A stretch of 40,858 nucleotides of DNA from the NCBI GenBank assembly GCA_965371445.1, contig CBDUYN010000087.1:1-40858 (forward strand), given 5' to 3'. The translations under genes were made by a program, and so were the position numbers. The DNA comes from DASWIG01 sp965371445 (GTDB lineage: Bacteria; Acidobacteriota; Thermoanaerobaculia; Multivoradales; J023). The notes under the pieces were generated by a model that saw only the letters and a program-made list of their open reading frames with translations, did not search any database and had not been told where the DNA came from. Positions 7,846-15,935 of this stretch are shown one piece after another. The stretch's first letter is position 1. Each line of letters opens with the position of its first letter.

Positions 7846-10107
7846 ATGAGATACCGTCCCGCAAGCCTGCTGAGCCTCGCCGTCCTCGCCGTCTTCTCGC
7901 CCGCCACTTCCGGAGGTGCCACTGCCGGACGCGAAGGACAGCCGCCCCAAAAAGCCGTCACCCTGGCGAATCCGATCCTCTTCGTCACCCAGGTTCCGAT
8001 CCCGGCCGACTTTGCCACCATCGGCTCCACTTTTGCCAACCACGAAGCGTCGACGGCCGAGGTCGGACGCGGTGGCGACCTCTACATCCGCTACGGCGAC
8101 GGCACCCTGCGCAACCTGACCCGCGAGGCGGGCTTCGGCGAAGCCGGGGAATTCCAGGGCGCCGACTCGATCGCGGTCCGCGATCCGTCGATCCACTGGA
8201 ACGGCACGAAGGCTCTCTTCAGCATGGTCCTCGGCGCCCCGACGCAGCTCTACGAGGTCACGACGCACTACTGGCAGCTCTACGAGGTCAGCGGCTTCGG
8301 CCAGGGCGAGGCCGTTTCGATCACCAAGGTGGCGCACCAGCCGCCGGGCTACAACCACGTCATGCCGGCGTACAGTCCGGACGGCCGAATCCTCTTCGTC
8401 TCCGACCGGCCGCGCAAGGGCCAGCGTCACCTCTACCCGCAGCACGACGAGTACGAGTCGACGGCGACGCCCACCGGCCTCTGGAGCCTCGAGGCGGTGA
8501 CCGGCGACCTCCACATCCTGAACCACACGCCGTCGGGAGCGTTCACGCCGATCGTCGACAGCTTCGGGCGCGTCCTCTTTACCCGCTGGGACCACCTGCA
8601 ACGCGACCAGCAGGCGGACGCCGACTTCCTCGGCGACTCCTACGGTACCTTCGACTTCGCCGACGAGAGCGCGGCGGCGGCGCTCTTGCCGCGTAGCGAA
8701 GAGGTCTTCCCGGAGCCACGTGAAGAACGTACCGACCTGCTCGCCGGCACGAACCTGAGAGGTCTTCGCTTCAACCAGTTCTTCCCGTGGCAAATCCGTC
8801 CCGACGGTACCGGTGAAGAGACTTTGAACCACATCGGGCGCCACGAGATGCTCGACTACTTCGAGAGCGTCTTCGACGACGATCCCAACCTGGTCGACTT
8901 CACGGTCGACGAAGCCGGACGCATCATGAATTTCTTTCAGATCGCCGAGGACCCGACCGCCCCGGGCGTCTACTTCGGGGTCGATGCGCCTGAGCTCAAC
9001 ACGCACGCCTCGGGCCAGATCTTCCGGACGACGCTGGCGTCGCCCGCGGTGCCCGCCGACCAGATCACCTTCGTCGACGTGACCCACCCGGACACGGCGG
9101 ACTTCGTCGACGAGGGAGCGACGCCATCTCCGACCCACTCGGGGCATTACCGCGATCCGGCACCTCTGGCCGGCGGCACCTTGGTCGCCGCCCACGCGGC
9201 GGAGACCCGCGCGGCCGAGAACGAGGGCACGCGCGCGAACCCTCTGGCGCGCTACGCCTTTCGCCTACGTACCGTCGCCGACCTCAACAGCGACGGCTTC
9301 CTCGAGGCAGACCAGGACCTGACGCCGGGCATCGTGCGTACGGTGAGCTACTTCGACCCGGACGTCCTGGTGGAGGTCAGCGGTGAGCTCTGGGAGCTCC
9401 AGCCGGTGGAGGTGCGCTCGCGTCCGGCGCCGCGGCTCGTCACCGAGCCGCCCCTGGCGGCGCCGGAGGCGCAGGTCTTCGCCGATGCCGGGGTGGATCC
9501 CGAGGTGTTGCGGGGCTTCCTCCGCGACAACGGCCTGGCCTTGATCGTCAGCCGTGACGTGACGACGCGCGACGCGGCGGACCGTCAGCAGCCGTTCAAC
9601 CTGCGGGTGCCCGGCGGTACGGCGCAGACGATCGGCACGTCGGGAACGGTCTACGACGTCAAGTACCTACAGCTCTTCCAGGCGGACCAGATTCGCGGCA
9701 TTGGCGGTATGGCAGATCCCGAGGACGGACGCCGCGTGTTGGCGGTGCCCATGCACGAGCCGGCGGCCGACAATCCGCCGTCGGCCGGCCCGGAGGGGAG
9801 CGTCACCCTGGGGGCCGACGGCTCGATGGCCGCCCTCGTCCCGGCGCGGCGCGCCATGTCCTGGCAACTGACCGCCCCCGACGGCACGCCTGTGGTTCGC
9901 GAGCGGATTTGGGTCACGTTTCAACCCGGCGAGATCCGCGTCTGTGCGTCGTGCCACGGCTTGAACAGCGCCGACCAAGTCGGCCAGACGGAACCGTCGA
10001 ACGAGCCGGAGGCGCTGCGGACCCTTCTTGAGAGCTGGTCGTCGCTTTTCGCTGACGGGTTCGAGAGCGGCCACGCAGGAGCCTGGTCCGCCGCTGTGGG
10101 CGACTGA
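7846..10107 (+). CDS. Secreted HZS-alpha-like beta-propeller protein with one c-type haem motif and DGFESG tail
   Basis: 753 residues from ATG at 7846, with AAGGAGA 7 nt upstream and a signal peptide directly after; the much longer upstream opening has no SD. PD40/TolB-like propeller motifs (AYSPDGRILFVSDRP; LFTRWDHL with a trailing DQQAD) resemble the family around the hydrazine synthase alpha-subunit middle domain. One CxxCH haem site lies at residues 700-704 (CASCHG). The protein ends with FADGFESGHAGAW..., a tail shared with two other exported proteins in this window. Likely periplasmic or surface redox protein of unknown substrate; not evidence for anammox, since homologues are widespread and the other HZS subunits are absent. 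Confidence 0.75.
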   Translation: MRYRPASLLSLAVLAVFSPATSGGATAGREGQPPQKAVTLANPILFVTQVPIPADFATIGSTFANHEASTAEVGRGGDLYIRYGDGTLRNLTREAGFGEAGEFQGADSIAVRDPSIHWNGTKALFSMVLGAPTQLYEVTTHYWQLYEVSGFGQGEAVSITKVAHQPPGYNHVMPAYSPDGRILFVSDRPRKGQRHLYPQHDEYESTATPTGLWSLEAVTGDLHILNHTPSGAFTPIVDSFGRVLFTRWDHLQRDQQADADFLGDSYGTFDFADESAAAALLPRSEEVFPEPREERTDLLAGTNLRGLRFNQFFPWQIRPDGTGEETLNHIGRHEMLDYFESVFDDDPNLVDFTVDEAGRIMNFFQIAEDPTAPGVYFGVDAPELNTHASGQIFRTTLASPAVPADQITFVDVTHPDTADFVDEGATPSPTHSGHYRDPAPLAGGTLVAAHAAETRAAENEGTRANPLARYAFRLRTVADLNSDGFLEADQDLTPGIVRTVSYFDPDVLVEVSGELWELQPVEVRSRPAPRLVTEPPLAAPEAQVFADAGVDPEVLRGFLRDNGLALIVSRDVTTRDAADRQQPFNLRVPGGTAQTIGTSGTVYDVKYLQLFQADQIRGIGGMADPEDGRRVLAVPMHEPAADNPPSAGPEGSVTLGADGSMAALVPARRAMSWQLTAPDGTPVVRERIWVTFQPGEIRVCASCHGLNSADQVGQTEPSNEPEALRTLLESWSSLFADGFESGHAGAWSAAVGD

Positions 10108-10209
10108 GATCTATCCGGAGACCGGCAAGCGCGGGCTGAGAATGGAGCCTCCAACGCAAAACCAGGTCGGCTGAGGCCTCGCCGTCATTGGCCCACCATG
10201 GAAACCGGC

Positions 10210-10893
10210 TCAGAAGCGATAAGGGAACTTCTTGGCCAGCTTTTTGGTCACTCCGGCGATCACGTCGTTGGCCGGCCGCGTCCAGTCGGTCTCGCGATGC
10301 ACCGCGACCCGCCAAAGAAGTGCCCCGTCGGAGCCGCTCAAGACCACGCTGTCGGCGAAGATGTCGTGGGTCTTGGTGAGACCCGGCGGTAGGAAGAGGA
10401 CCGCGTGGCCGTCGGTCGCCTCGTAGAGGATCTCCAGGCCGACGTCGATGCCGAGCGAGGCGAGCTCGGAGACGTAGCGGGTCTTCTCGACACGGGTGCG
10501 GACGACCGCGTCGACCTCCAAGATGTCGGCCAGGGCCTGTGGCGTCATACCCCAGGTCTGATGGACGGCGATCCCCCGCGAGGCGAGTATCCGGTTCGTC
10601 TCCTCCACCGGCTGGACGGCGACACCGACGTGTCCCTTGTCGATCCGGTTGAGCAGCCGGTAGTAGAGGGAACGCTGAAAGGCGACGCCTTCCGCCTCCT
10701 CGACGGCCAGGATCTGGGCCGGCGAGAGCCGTTTCGGCTGACGGCCCGCCAGGATCGTCTCAAAGGGCAGGACGGCGACGACCGCGTGGTCCCGCGTCTC
10801 TTCCTCGAAACGGGGCGAGCGGTAGTTGACGGTGGTACAACCGATCGAGAGCAGCAGTAGGACGGTCAAGAGCATCCGTTGCGTTTTTTTCAT
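10210..10893 (-). CDS. Putative outer-membrane-type lipoprotein
   Basis: 227 residues. Signal peptide with lipobox LSIGC, acylated Cys at position 19, followed by TTV (no Asp at +2, so no inner-membrane retention signal of the E. coli type). Mature part begins with a 'VVAVLPFET' strand and continues with alternating alpha/beta segments including 'ILEVDAVVRTRVEK', reminiscent of the CsgG/DUF799 lipoprotein fold, but family assignment is uncertain. Same strand as the RND operon 215 bp upstream of it, so it could be a distal member of that system. Confidence 0.65.
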   Translation of the reverse strand: MKKTQRMLLTVLLLLSIGCTTVNYRSPRFEEETRDHAVVAVLPFETILAGRQPKRLSPAQILAVEEAEGVAFQRSLYYRLLNRIDKGHVGVAVQPVEETNRILASRGIAVHQTWGMTPQALADILEVDAVVRTRVEKTRYVSELASLGIDVGLEILYEATDGHAVLFLPPGLTKTHDIFADSVVLSGSDGALLWRVAVHRETDWTRPANDVIAGVTKKLAKKFPYRF

Positions 10894-11108
10894 TGCGGCA
10901 CACTCCTTTCCTGGCTCTTGTCATCCTCCCCGAGCATCGACCCCCTGTCGCACAAGTGGCTGCAAAAGAGATGCCAACGCCGAGCGCTGGTATTTTGCGG
11001 TCCGTGGCACAGCCAGCGCCGGCGGCCGTCCTCTCTCCGGAACGGTCGCGTCTCGCCTGTGAGACGCGTGTTGGAGGTCAGCGCCGGCACCGGCAGCCGG
11101 CGATATCG

Positions 11109-13457
11109 TCACCCTTCCTCGCCCTGCTTTGGCAGCAGGAAGCTCGCCAGGGCCGGCAGCAGCAGGATGGCTCCCAACATGTTCACCAGGAACATGAAGG
11201 TCAGTAAAATCCCCATGTCGGCCTGGAACTTGAGCGGCGAAAAGATCCAGGTGAAGACCCCGATGGCGAGCGTGATGCCGGTAAAGAGCACGGCGTTGCC
11301 GGTCACCGTCAAGGTCTGGTGATAGGCCTCGGGCAGGCTCTTGCCCTCGGCGAGGACGCTCTTCAGCCGGCTGTAGATGTAGATGCCGTAGTCGACGCCG
11401 ATGCCAACGCCGAGCGCCACGACGGGAAGCGTCGAGACCTTGAGGCCGATCTCCAGGAGCGTCATCAAGGCGTAGGCCAGAAGCGAAACCAGACCGAGAG
11501 GCAGCACCACGCAGAGCGTCGCCCGCACCGAGCGGAACGTGACGAGGCAGAGCAGAATGATGGCCGAGAAGACGTAGAGCAGCATCGGGAACTGCGCCGC
11601 GTCGACCGCTTCGTTGGTCGCCGCCATCACCCCGACGTTGCCCGTGGCGAGGCGGAACTGCAAGTCCTCCGAGCCGAGCTCCTCGTTGAATTCCTTCACC
11701 TCGGAGACGATCCCGGCAATCGTCTCCGCCTTGTGATCTTCGGTGAAGAGAATTACCGGCATGACGCTGCAGTCCTCGTTGAGCAGACCGGTCGTCGTCG
11801 GGACGTAGGCTACCGACTGAGTCAGCACCGATTGGTTGCGCGACAGGACACGCCACTTCAAGGCGCCCTCGTTCCACCCCGAGTTGATCACTTTCGCCAC
11901 ACCCGGCAAGGCGATCACCGACTGGACGCCCGGAACGTTTCGCATGTGCCACTCGAAGCGGTCGATGGTCGACATGACGCCGTAGTCGACACAGCCCTGC
12001 TCGATGGTCTCGACGATCACCGACAGGATGTCGACGCCGATCGAGAACTTGTTGGTGATCACCTCGCTGTCGATGTTGTAGCGCGAGTCGGCCCGCAGCT
12101 CGGGGACGCCGCGGTGCAGGTCGCCGACCTTGATCTCCTGGGCCTGCCAGGCGCCGAGCACCAGCAAGACCGCCGCGACGGCGACGATCACCGTCGCCGG
12201 CTTACGCTCGGCCAGCCGTCCCAGCACCCGCCAGAGCGGCGCCATGTGCCGTGATCGGCGCTCCAGCTTCTGGCGGTAGATGTCGTCGTAGCTCAAGAAG
12301 GACAGGAGCACCGGGAGTAGGAGAAGATTGGTGAGGATGATCACCGCCACCCCGAGGCTCGCGGTCACCGCCATCTCCTGGATCACCTGGATCTTGATCA
12401 GCTGAATGATCACGAAGCCGATGGTGTCGCTGATCAAGGCGATGGCGCCGGGGACGAGCAGACGGCGAAACGCGGCGCGTGCCGCCTCCTCGCCCGTCGC
12501 ACCTTCGAAGACCTCGGCACCGTAGGCGCTCACCATCTGCACGCCGTGGCTGACGCCAATCGCGAAGATCAAGAACGGCACCAGGATGCCCATCGGATCG
12601 ATGCCGTAACCCAGGAGCGTCAAGAGCCCCAGCTGCCAGATCACCGCGGCGATCGAGCAGGCCAGGGGAACGACCGTCAACCGGATCGACTGCGAATAGA
12701 CGTAGACCAAGATCGCGGTGATGAGTAAAGCGAAGGCAAAAAACAACACCACGCGCTGGGTGCCCGCGGAGATGTCGCCCATGACCTTGGCGAAACCGAT
12801 CATGTGGAGGTCGACCGCCGAGGTCTCGACGACCACGTCCATGCCGTTGCCGTAGCGGCTGCGGATCTTCTCCTCGAGCTGCTCCGCGACCTGGATCAAG
12901 TCGAGCCGCTCGCCGGTGTTGGGATTGACCTCCTGGAGCTGCGCGCTGACGATGGCACCGCTGAAGTCGTTGGCCACCAGGCGGCCGACGATTCCCGCCT
13001 TCAAGATGTTCTCGCGGACCTGCGCCAGCCCTTCCGGCGTCGGACGAAAGTCCGCCGGGACCACGTTGCCGCCGGAGATGCCGTCCTCGACCACCTCGGT
13101 GAAGCGCGTGTTGGGCGTCACCAGCGAGGTCACCCGGGCACGGTCGACCCCGGGAATGAAGAAGACCTCGTCGGTCACCGTCTTCAAGGCCTCAAAAAAC
13201 TCCGGCGTCATGATGTCGCCGTCTTTTGCCATCAGCGCGATCAGGATGCGGTTGGCGCCGCCGAACTGCGTCCGGTGCTTGACGTAGGTCTGCATGTACT
13301 CGTGCTCGAGCGGCAGGAGCTTGGCGAAGCTGGCGTCGATGCCGATTCGAGACGCCGAGTAGGCCATGAAGACGGTCGCCACGAGGAATAGAGCGATCAC
13401 CACACGGCGGTGACCGAAAATTGCGTGCTCAATCTTGGAGGTGATGGATGACAGCAT
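11109..13457 (-). CDS. HAE3/MMPL-type RND transporter
   Basis: 782 residues. Typical two-fold RND layout: TM1 near residues 17-35, a large periplasmic loop, a block of five to six TMs, a second loop and a final TM block (PVVALGVGIGVDYGIYIYSRL contains the GxGxDY signature; the first half has FAIGVSHGVQMV). Unlike HAE1/AcrB pumps the loops are short, as in MMPL/HAE3 proteins that move lipids, hopanoids or sterol-like molecules. Last gene of the DUF1302-DUF1329-YCF48-RND operon, separated from the preceding gene by 22 bp. Energised by ion gradients (family knowledge). Confidence 0.85.
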   Translation of the reverse strand: MLSSITSKIEHAIFGHRRVVIALFLVATVFMAYSASRIGIDASFAKLLPLEHEYMQTYVKHRTQFGGANRILIALMAKDGDIMTPEFFEALKTVTDEVFFIPGVDRARVTSLVTPNTRFTEVVEDGISGGNVVPADFRPTPEGLAQVRENILKAGIVGRLVANDFSGAIVSAQLQEVNPNTGERLDLIQVAEQLEEKIRSRYGNGMDVVVETSAVDLHMIGFAKVMGDISAGTQRVVLFFAFALLITAILVYVYSQSIRLTVVPLACSIAAVIWQLGLLTLLGYGIDPMGILVPFLIFAIGVSHGVQMVSAYGAEVFEGATGEEAARAAFRRLLVPGAIALISDTIGFVIIQLIKIQVIQEMAVTASLGVAVIILTNLLLLPVLLSFLSYDDIYRQKLERRSRHMAPLWRVLGRLAERKPATVIVAVAAVLLVLGAWQAQEIKVGDLHRGVPELRADSRYNIDSEVITNKFSIGVDILSVIVETIEQGCVDYGVMSTIDRFEWHMRNVPGVQSVIALPGVAKVINSGWNEGALKWRVLSRNQSVLTQSVAYVPTTTGLLNEDCSVMPVILFTEDHKAETIAGIVSEVKEFNEELGSEDLQFRLATGNVGVMAATNEAVDAAQFPMLLYVFSAIILLCLVTFRSVRATLCVVLPLGLVSLLAYALMTLLEIGLKVSTLPVVALGVGIGVDYGIYIYSRLKSVLAEGKSLPEAYHQTLTVTGNAVLFTGITLAIGVFTWIFSPLKFQADMGILLTFMFLVNMLGAILLLPALASFLLPKQGEEG

Positions 13458-13479
13458 GGACAGTCGCTTCCAGGATGTT

Positions 13480-14550
13480 TTAAGGGACAGGGATCTTGCG
13501 GACGCCGTTCTCGCCGATCAGGACGAGGCTTCCGTCGTCGGCCTGAAGCACCGCGGCCACGGCCAGCCGGTCAGCCTGCGCCGCGAGCTCGAAGGTCTCG
13601 CCGCCGTCGCGGCTGAGCAGCAAGGCGCCGGCGGTGCCGACGACGACGATCGTTCCGTCCGCCAGCCGCAGGCCGTCGTTCAAAATGGCGACGGTACCGC
13701 TTTCGAGGGCCCGCCAGCTCTCGCCTGAGTCGTCGGAACGGAAGAGGTGGCCGCGCAGGCCGAAGACGAGTAACGAGTCATCGGCGAGCGGCAAGGTGCC
13801 GAAAAACGAGCCCTCGTAGGGCGAGGGCAGCACCGAGAAGGTCTCGCCTTCGTCGTCCGAACGGTAGATCGTTCCCGCTTCGGCGGCCATGTAGAGGCGT
13901 CCGGAGTCTGCTCGGGCGACGTGGTTCAGGTGATAGTCGGCGCCGTAGTCGTAGGCGTAGGGATCCTCCTCTTCCGCTTCCGCGGTGGAGCTCGTGATCT
14001 CCTGCGGCGTCCAGGTGTCGCCTCCGTCCGTGGTCCTGAGAAAGAAGGCGTAGGCGCCGACGGCGAAGCCGTTCTCCGCGTCCTTGAAGTAGACGTCGAG
14101 GAACGGACGCTCTTCCTCCGGGGCGTAGTAGAGGCGCTCCCAGGTGTCGCCGCCGTCGCGCGTTCGCAGGATCACCGCGTCGTGACCGACGGCCCAGCCC
14201 AGCTTCAGGTCGTGGAAAAAAACGCCGGTCAGGTTCGCCCGGGTCGGTACCGTCGTCGCCTGTCGCCAGGATTCGCCCTGATCGTCGCTCAAGAGGACGT
14301 GACCGCGCTCGCCGACCGCCACCATCAGGGCACCGTCGTCGACGGCGACGCCGTCAAGAAGCAGCGACTTGGAAGCGAGAGGTTTCCGCAGCGCATACTC
14401 GACGCCTTCCGCTCCCTCTTCCTGGGCTTGGCTTACGACCCCCGTCAACAGGAGCAGACCCGCGAGGATCCTCTTGTAGGGCAGGCTCCGTCCCGGGCCG
14501 CTCCGCCTGCCGTCCCGGCAGGCGGAGCGTAGATCGTTCTCGGAGGACAC
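13480..14550 (-). CDS. YCF48/BNR-type beta-propeller, exported
   Basis: 356 residues from GTG at 14550, which overlaps the TAG of the upstream DUF1329 gene (TAGTG), implying coupled translation. About 28 residues of n-region precede a hydrophobic core (LAGLLLLTGVVSQAQ). Repeated BNR/Asp-box units 'S.D.GESW', 'T.DGGDTWE', 'RSDDEGETF', 'RSDDSGESW', 'SRDGGETF' build a six- to seven-bladed propeller of the YCF48/HCF136 kind. Proteins of this type recurrently sit between DUF1329 and RND genes; probably a periplasmic scaffold linking transporter and barrel. The n-region contains a palindromic sequence (14507-14533). Confidence 0.8.
   Translation of the reverse strand: MSSENDLRSACRDGRRSGPGRSLPYKRILAGLLLLTGVVSQAQEEGAEGVEYALRKPLASKSLLLDGVAVDDGALMVAVGERGHVLLSDDQGESWRQATTVPTRANLTGVFFHDLKLGWAVGHDAVILRTRDGGDTWERLYYAPEEERPFLDVYFKDAENGFAVGAYAFFLRTTDGGDTWTPQEITSSTAEAEEEDPYAYDYGADYHLNHVARADSGRLYMAAEAGTIYRSDDEGETFSVLPSPYEGSFFGTLPLADDSLLVFGLRGHLFRSDDSGESWRALESGTVAILNDGLRLADGTIVVVGTAGALLLSRDGGETFELAAQADRLAVAAVLQADDGSLVLIGENGVRKIPVP
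14507..14533. repeat. Palindromic sequence in the signal-peptide n-region of the YCF48 gene
   Basis: Perfect arms CTCCGCCTGCC and GGCAGGCGGAG around GTCCC. It follows GTAGGGCAGGCTCCG at 14476-14490. A related GGCAGGCGAAGCCTGCC-type palindrome with GTAGGGCAGGC on the opposite strand occurs at 18727-18746, so a small repeat family is likely. Confidence 0.6.
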
Positions 14551-15917
14551 TAGCGAACGCCCTCGCGGCGCAGGGCGGCCGGCGTGTAGTCCTCGAGCGT
14601 CCGCTCGATGTCGAAGTTGTACATCTCGTACTCGTTGTCGAGCCCGATGGCGAGATAGCGGCCGGCCTGGAGGTCGGTGTGCACCTCGAGGGTGGTCCAC
14701 AGGGCGGGAAGGTCGTAGTAGTTGATGACGAAGCCTTCCGAAACCCGCCATAACTGATCGCGGTTGTCGTACTGATCCACCACCAGCACCTGCCAGCTGT
14801 CTTCGTCAACGTAGAAGGTCCGCCGCTTGTAGATGTGGCTGGTCCCCGACTTGAGGTTGGCGTCGACCACCCAGACCCGATGGAGCTCGTAACGCAGGTA
14901 CTCGGGGTTGACGTGGAGCGGCGTCAGGATGTCCTTGTGCGTCAGCTTGTCGCTGTGCAGAGCGTAGTTGTTGTAGGGGACGTACATCTCCTTCTTGCCG
15001 ACGAGCGTCCACTCGTAGCGGTCCGGCGCGCCGTTGAACATGTCGAATTGGTCGGAGGTGCGCATGCCGTCGGACGCGGTGCCCGGATTGTCGTAGGCCA
15101 CGTTGGGGGCTCGGCGTACCCGGCGCTGGCCCGGGTTGTAAAGCCACGCGGCGCGCGGTTCCTTGACCTGGTCCATGGTCTCGTGCACCAGCAACACGCC
15201 GCCGGCGAGACGCGCCGGCGCCACGACCTTCTGCTTGAAGTAGAGGATCCGGTTCTTCAGCGACTCCTCGGTCTGGCCCTCCTGGCTGTAGACCATGTTG
15301 AACTCGTCCTCGAAGACCACCTCGGTGTACTTGCCGCCGCGGGTGGGGGCGGCCTGGGAGATCTTGCGCGAGGCGATGTTGCCGCGGTAACGGGTCAGGT
15401 GGTTCCAGACCACCTCGACGCCTTCCTTCGGGATCGGGAAGGGGGTTCCCATCACCGCCCCGCGGACGCCGTTGCCGCCCTCCGCGAGCTCGGCGGTAGT
15501 GGCCACCCGCCGGGTGGCGTCGTAGATGCGCTGCGGATAGGAGGCGCTGCGGTGGGTCGGGTAGACCTTCATCTTGAAGGTGTCGTAGGTCCGGAGCATC
15601 GCCTTGTGGCCCGGGGTGAGCTTCTCGGCGTGCTCGTCCATGTTCGCCGCCGTGAGGGTGAAGAGGACCTCGTCGTCGGCGTAGGGATCCGGATGGTGCA
15701 TTCCCGGCTTGTAGCCGGCCGGCGGCTCGGTGATGCCGCCGTCCCACGCCGGGATGGTGCCGTCGGCGTTGCCGGCCTTCTCGGCGCCTAGCGGTGTCAG
15801 ATCCTGGCCCAGCCGTGCGGCTTCCTCCTCGGTGACGCCGGCCCGGGCCACCGCCGAGGTCGAGACGCAAAGCAGCAGGGCGGCCAAGATCGTTAGCAGT
15901 GCTTGTCTTCCAGTCAT
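14550..15917 (-). CDS. DUF1329 protein (LolA/LolB-like fold), exported
   Basis: 455 residues taking ATG at 15917, which has GGAG nine nt upstream; GTG 15932 and ATG 15926 are possible alternatives. Signal peptide to about residue 29 (STSAVARAG). The family blocks are clear: LGADLTPLGAEKAGNADGTIPAWDGGI-like start, 'NMDEHAEKLTPGHKAMLRTYDTFKMKVYPTHRSAS', 'LYNPGQRRVRRAPNVAYDNPG', 'EWTLVGKKEMYVPYNNY'. Structures of DUF1329 members resemble lipoprotein carriers with a lipid-binding half-barrel. Operon neighbours suggest it receives a hydrophobic cargo in the periplasm. Four bases separate the upstream stop from the longest possible start. Confidence 0.87.
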   Translation of the reverse strand: MTGRQALLTILAALLLCVSTSAVARAGVTEEEAARLGQDLTPLGAEKAGNADGTIPAWDGGITEPPAGYKPGMHHPDPYADDEVLFTLTAANMDEHAEKLTPGHKAMLRTYDTFKMKVYPTHRSASYPQRIYDATRRVATTAELAEGGNGVRGAVMGTPFPIPKEGVEVVWNHLTRYRGNIASRKISQAAPTRGGKYTEVVFEDEFNMVYSQEGQTEESLKNRILYFKQKVVAPARLAGGVLLVHETMDQVKEPRAAWLYNPGQRRVRRAPNVAYDNPGTASDGMRTSDQFDMFNGAPDRYEWTLVGKKEMYVPYNNYALHSDKLTHKDILTPLHVNPEYLRYELHRVWVVDANLKSGTSHIYKRRTFYVDEDSWQVLVVDQYDNRDQLWRVSEGFVINYYDLPALWTTLEVHTDLQAGRYLAIGLDNEYEMYNFDIERTLEDYTPAALRREGVR

Positions 15918-15935
15918 GACGGTCATCTCCACGGT

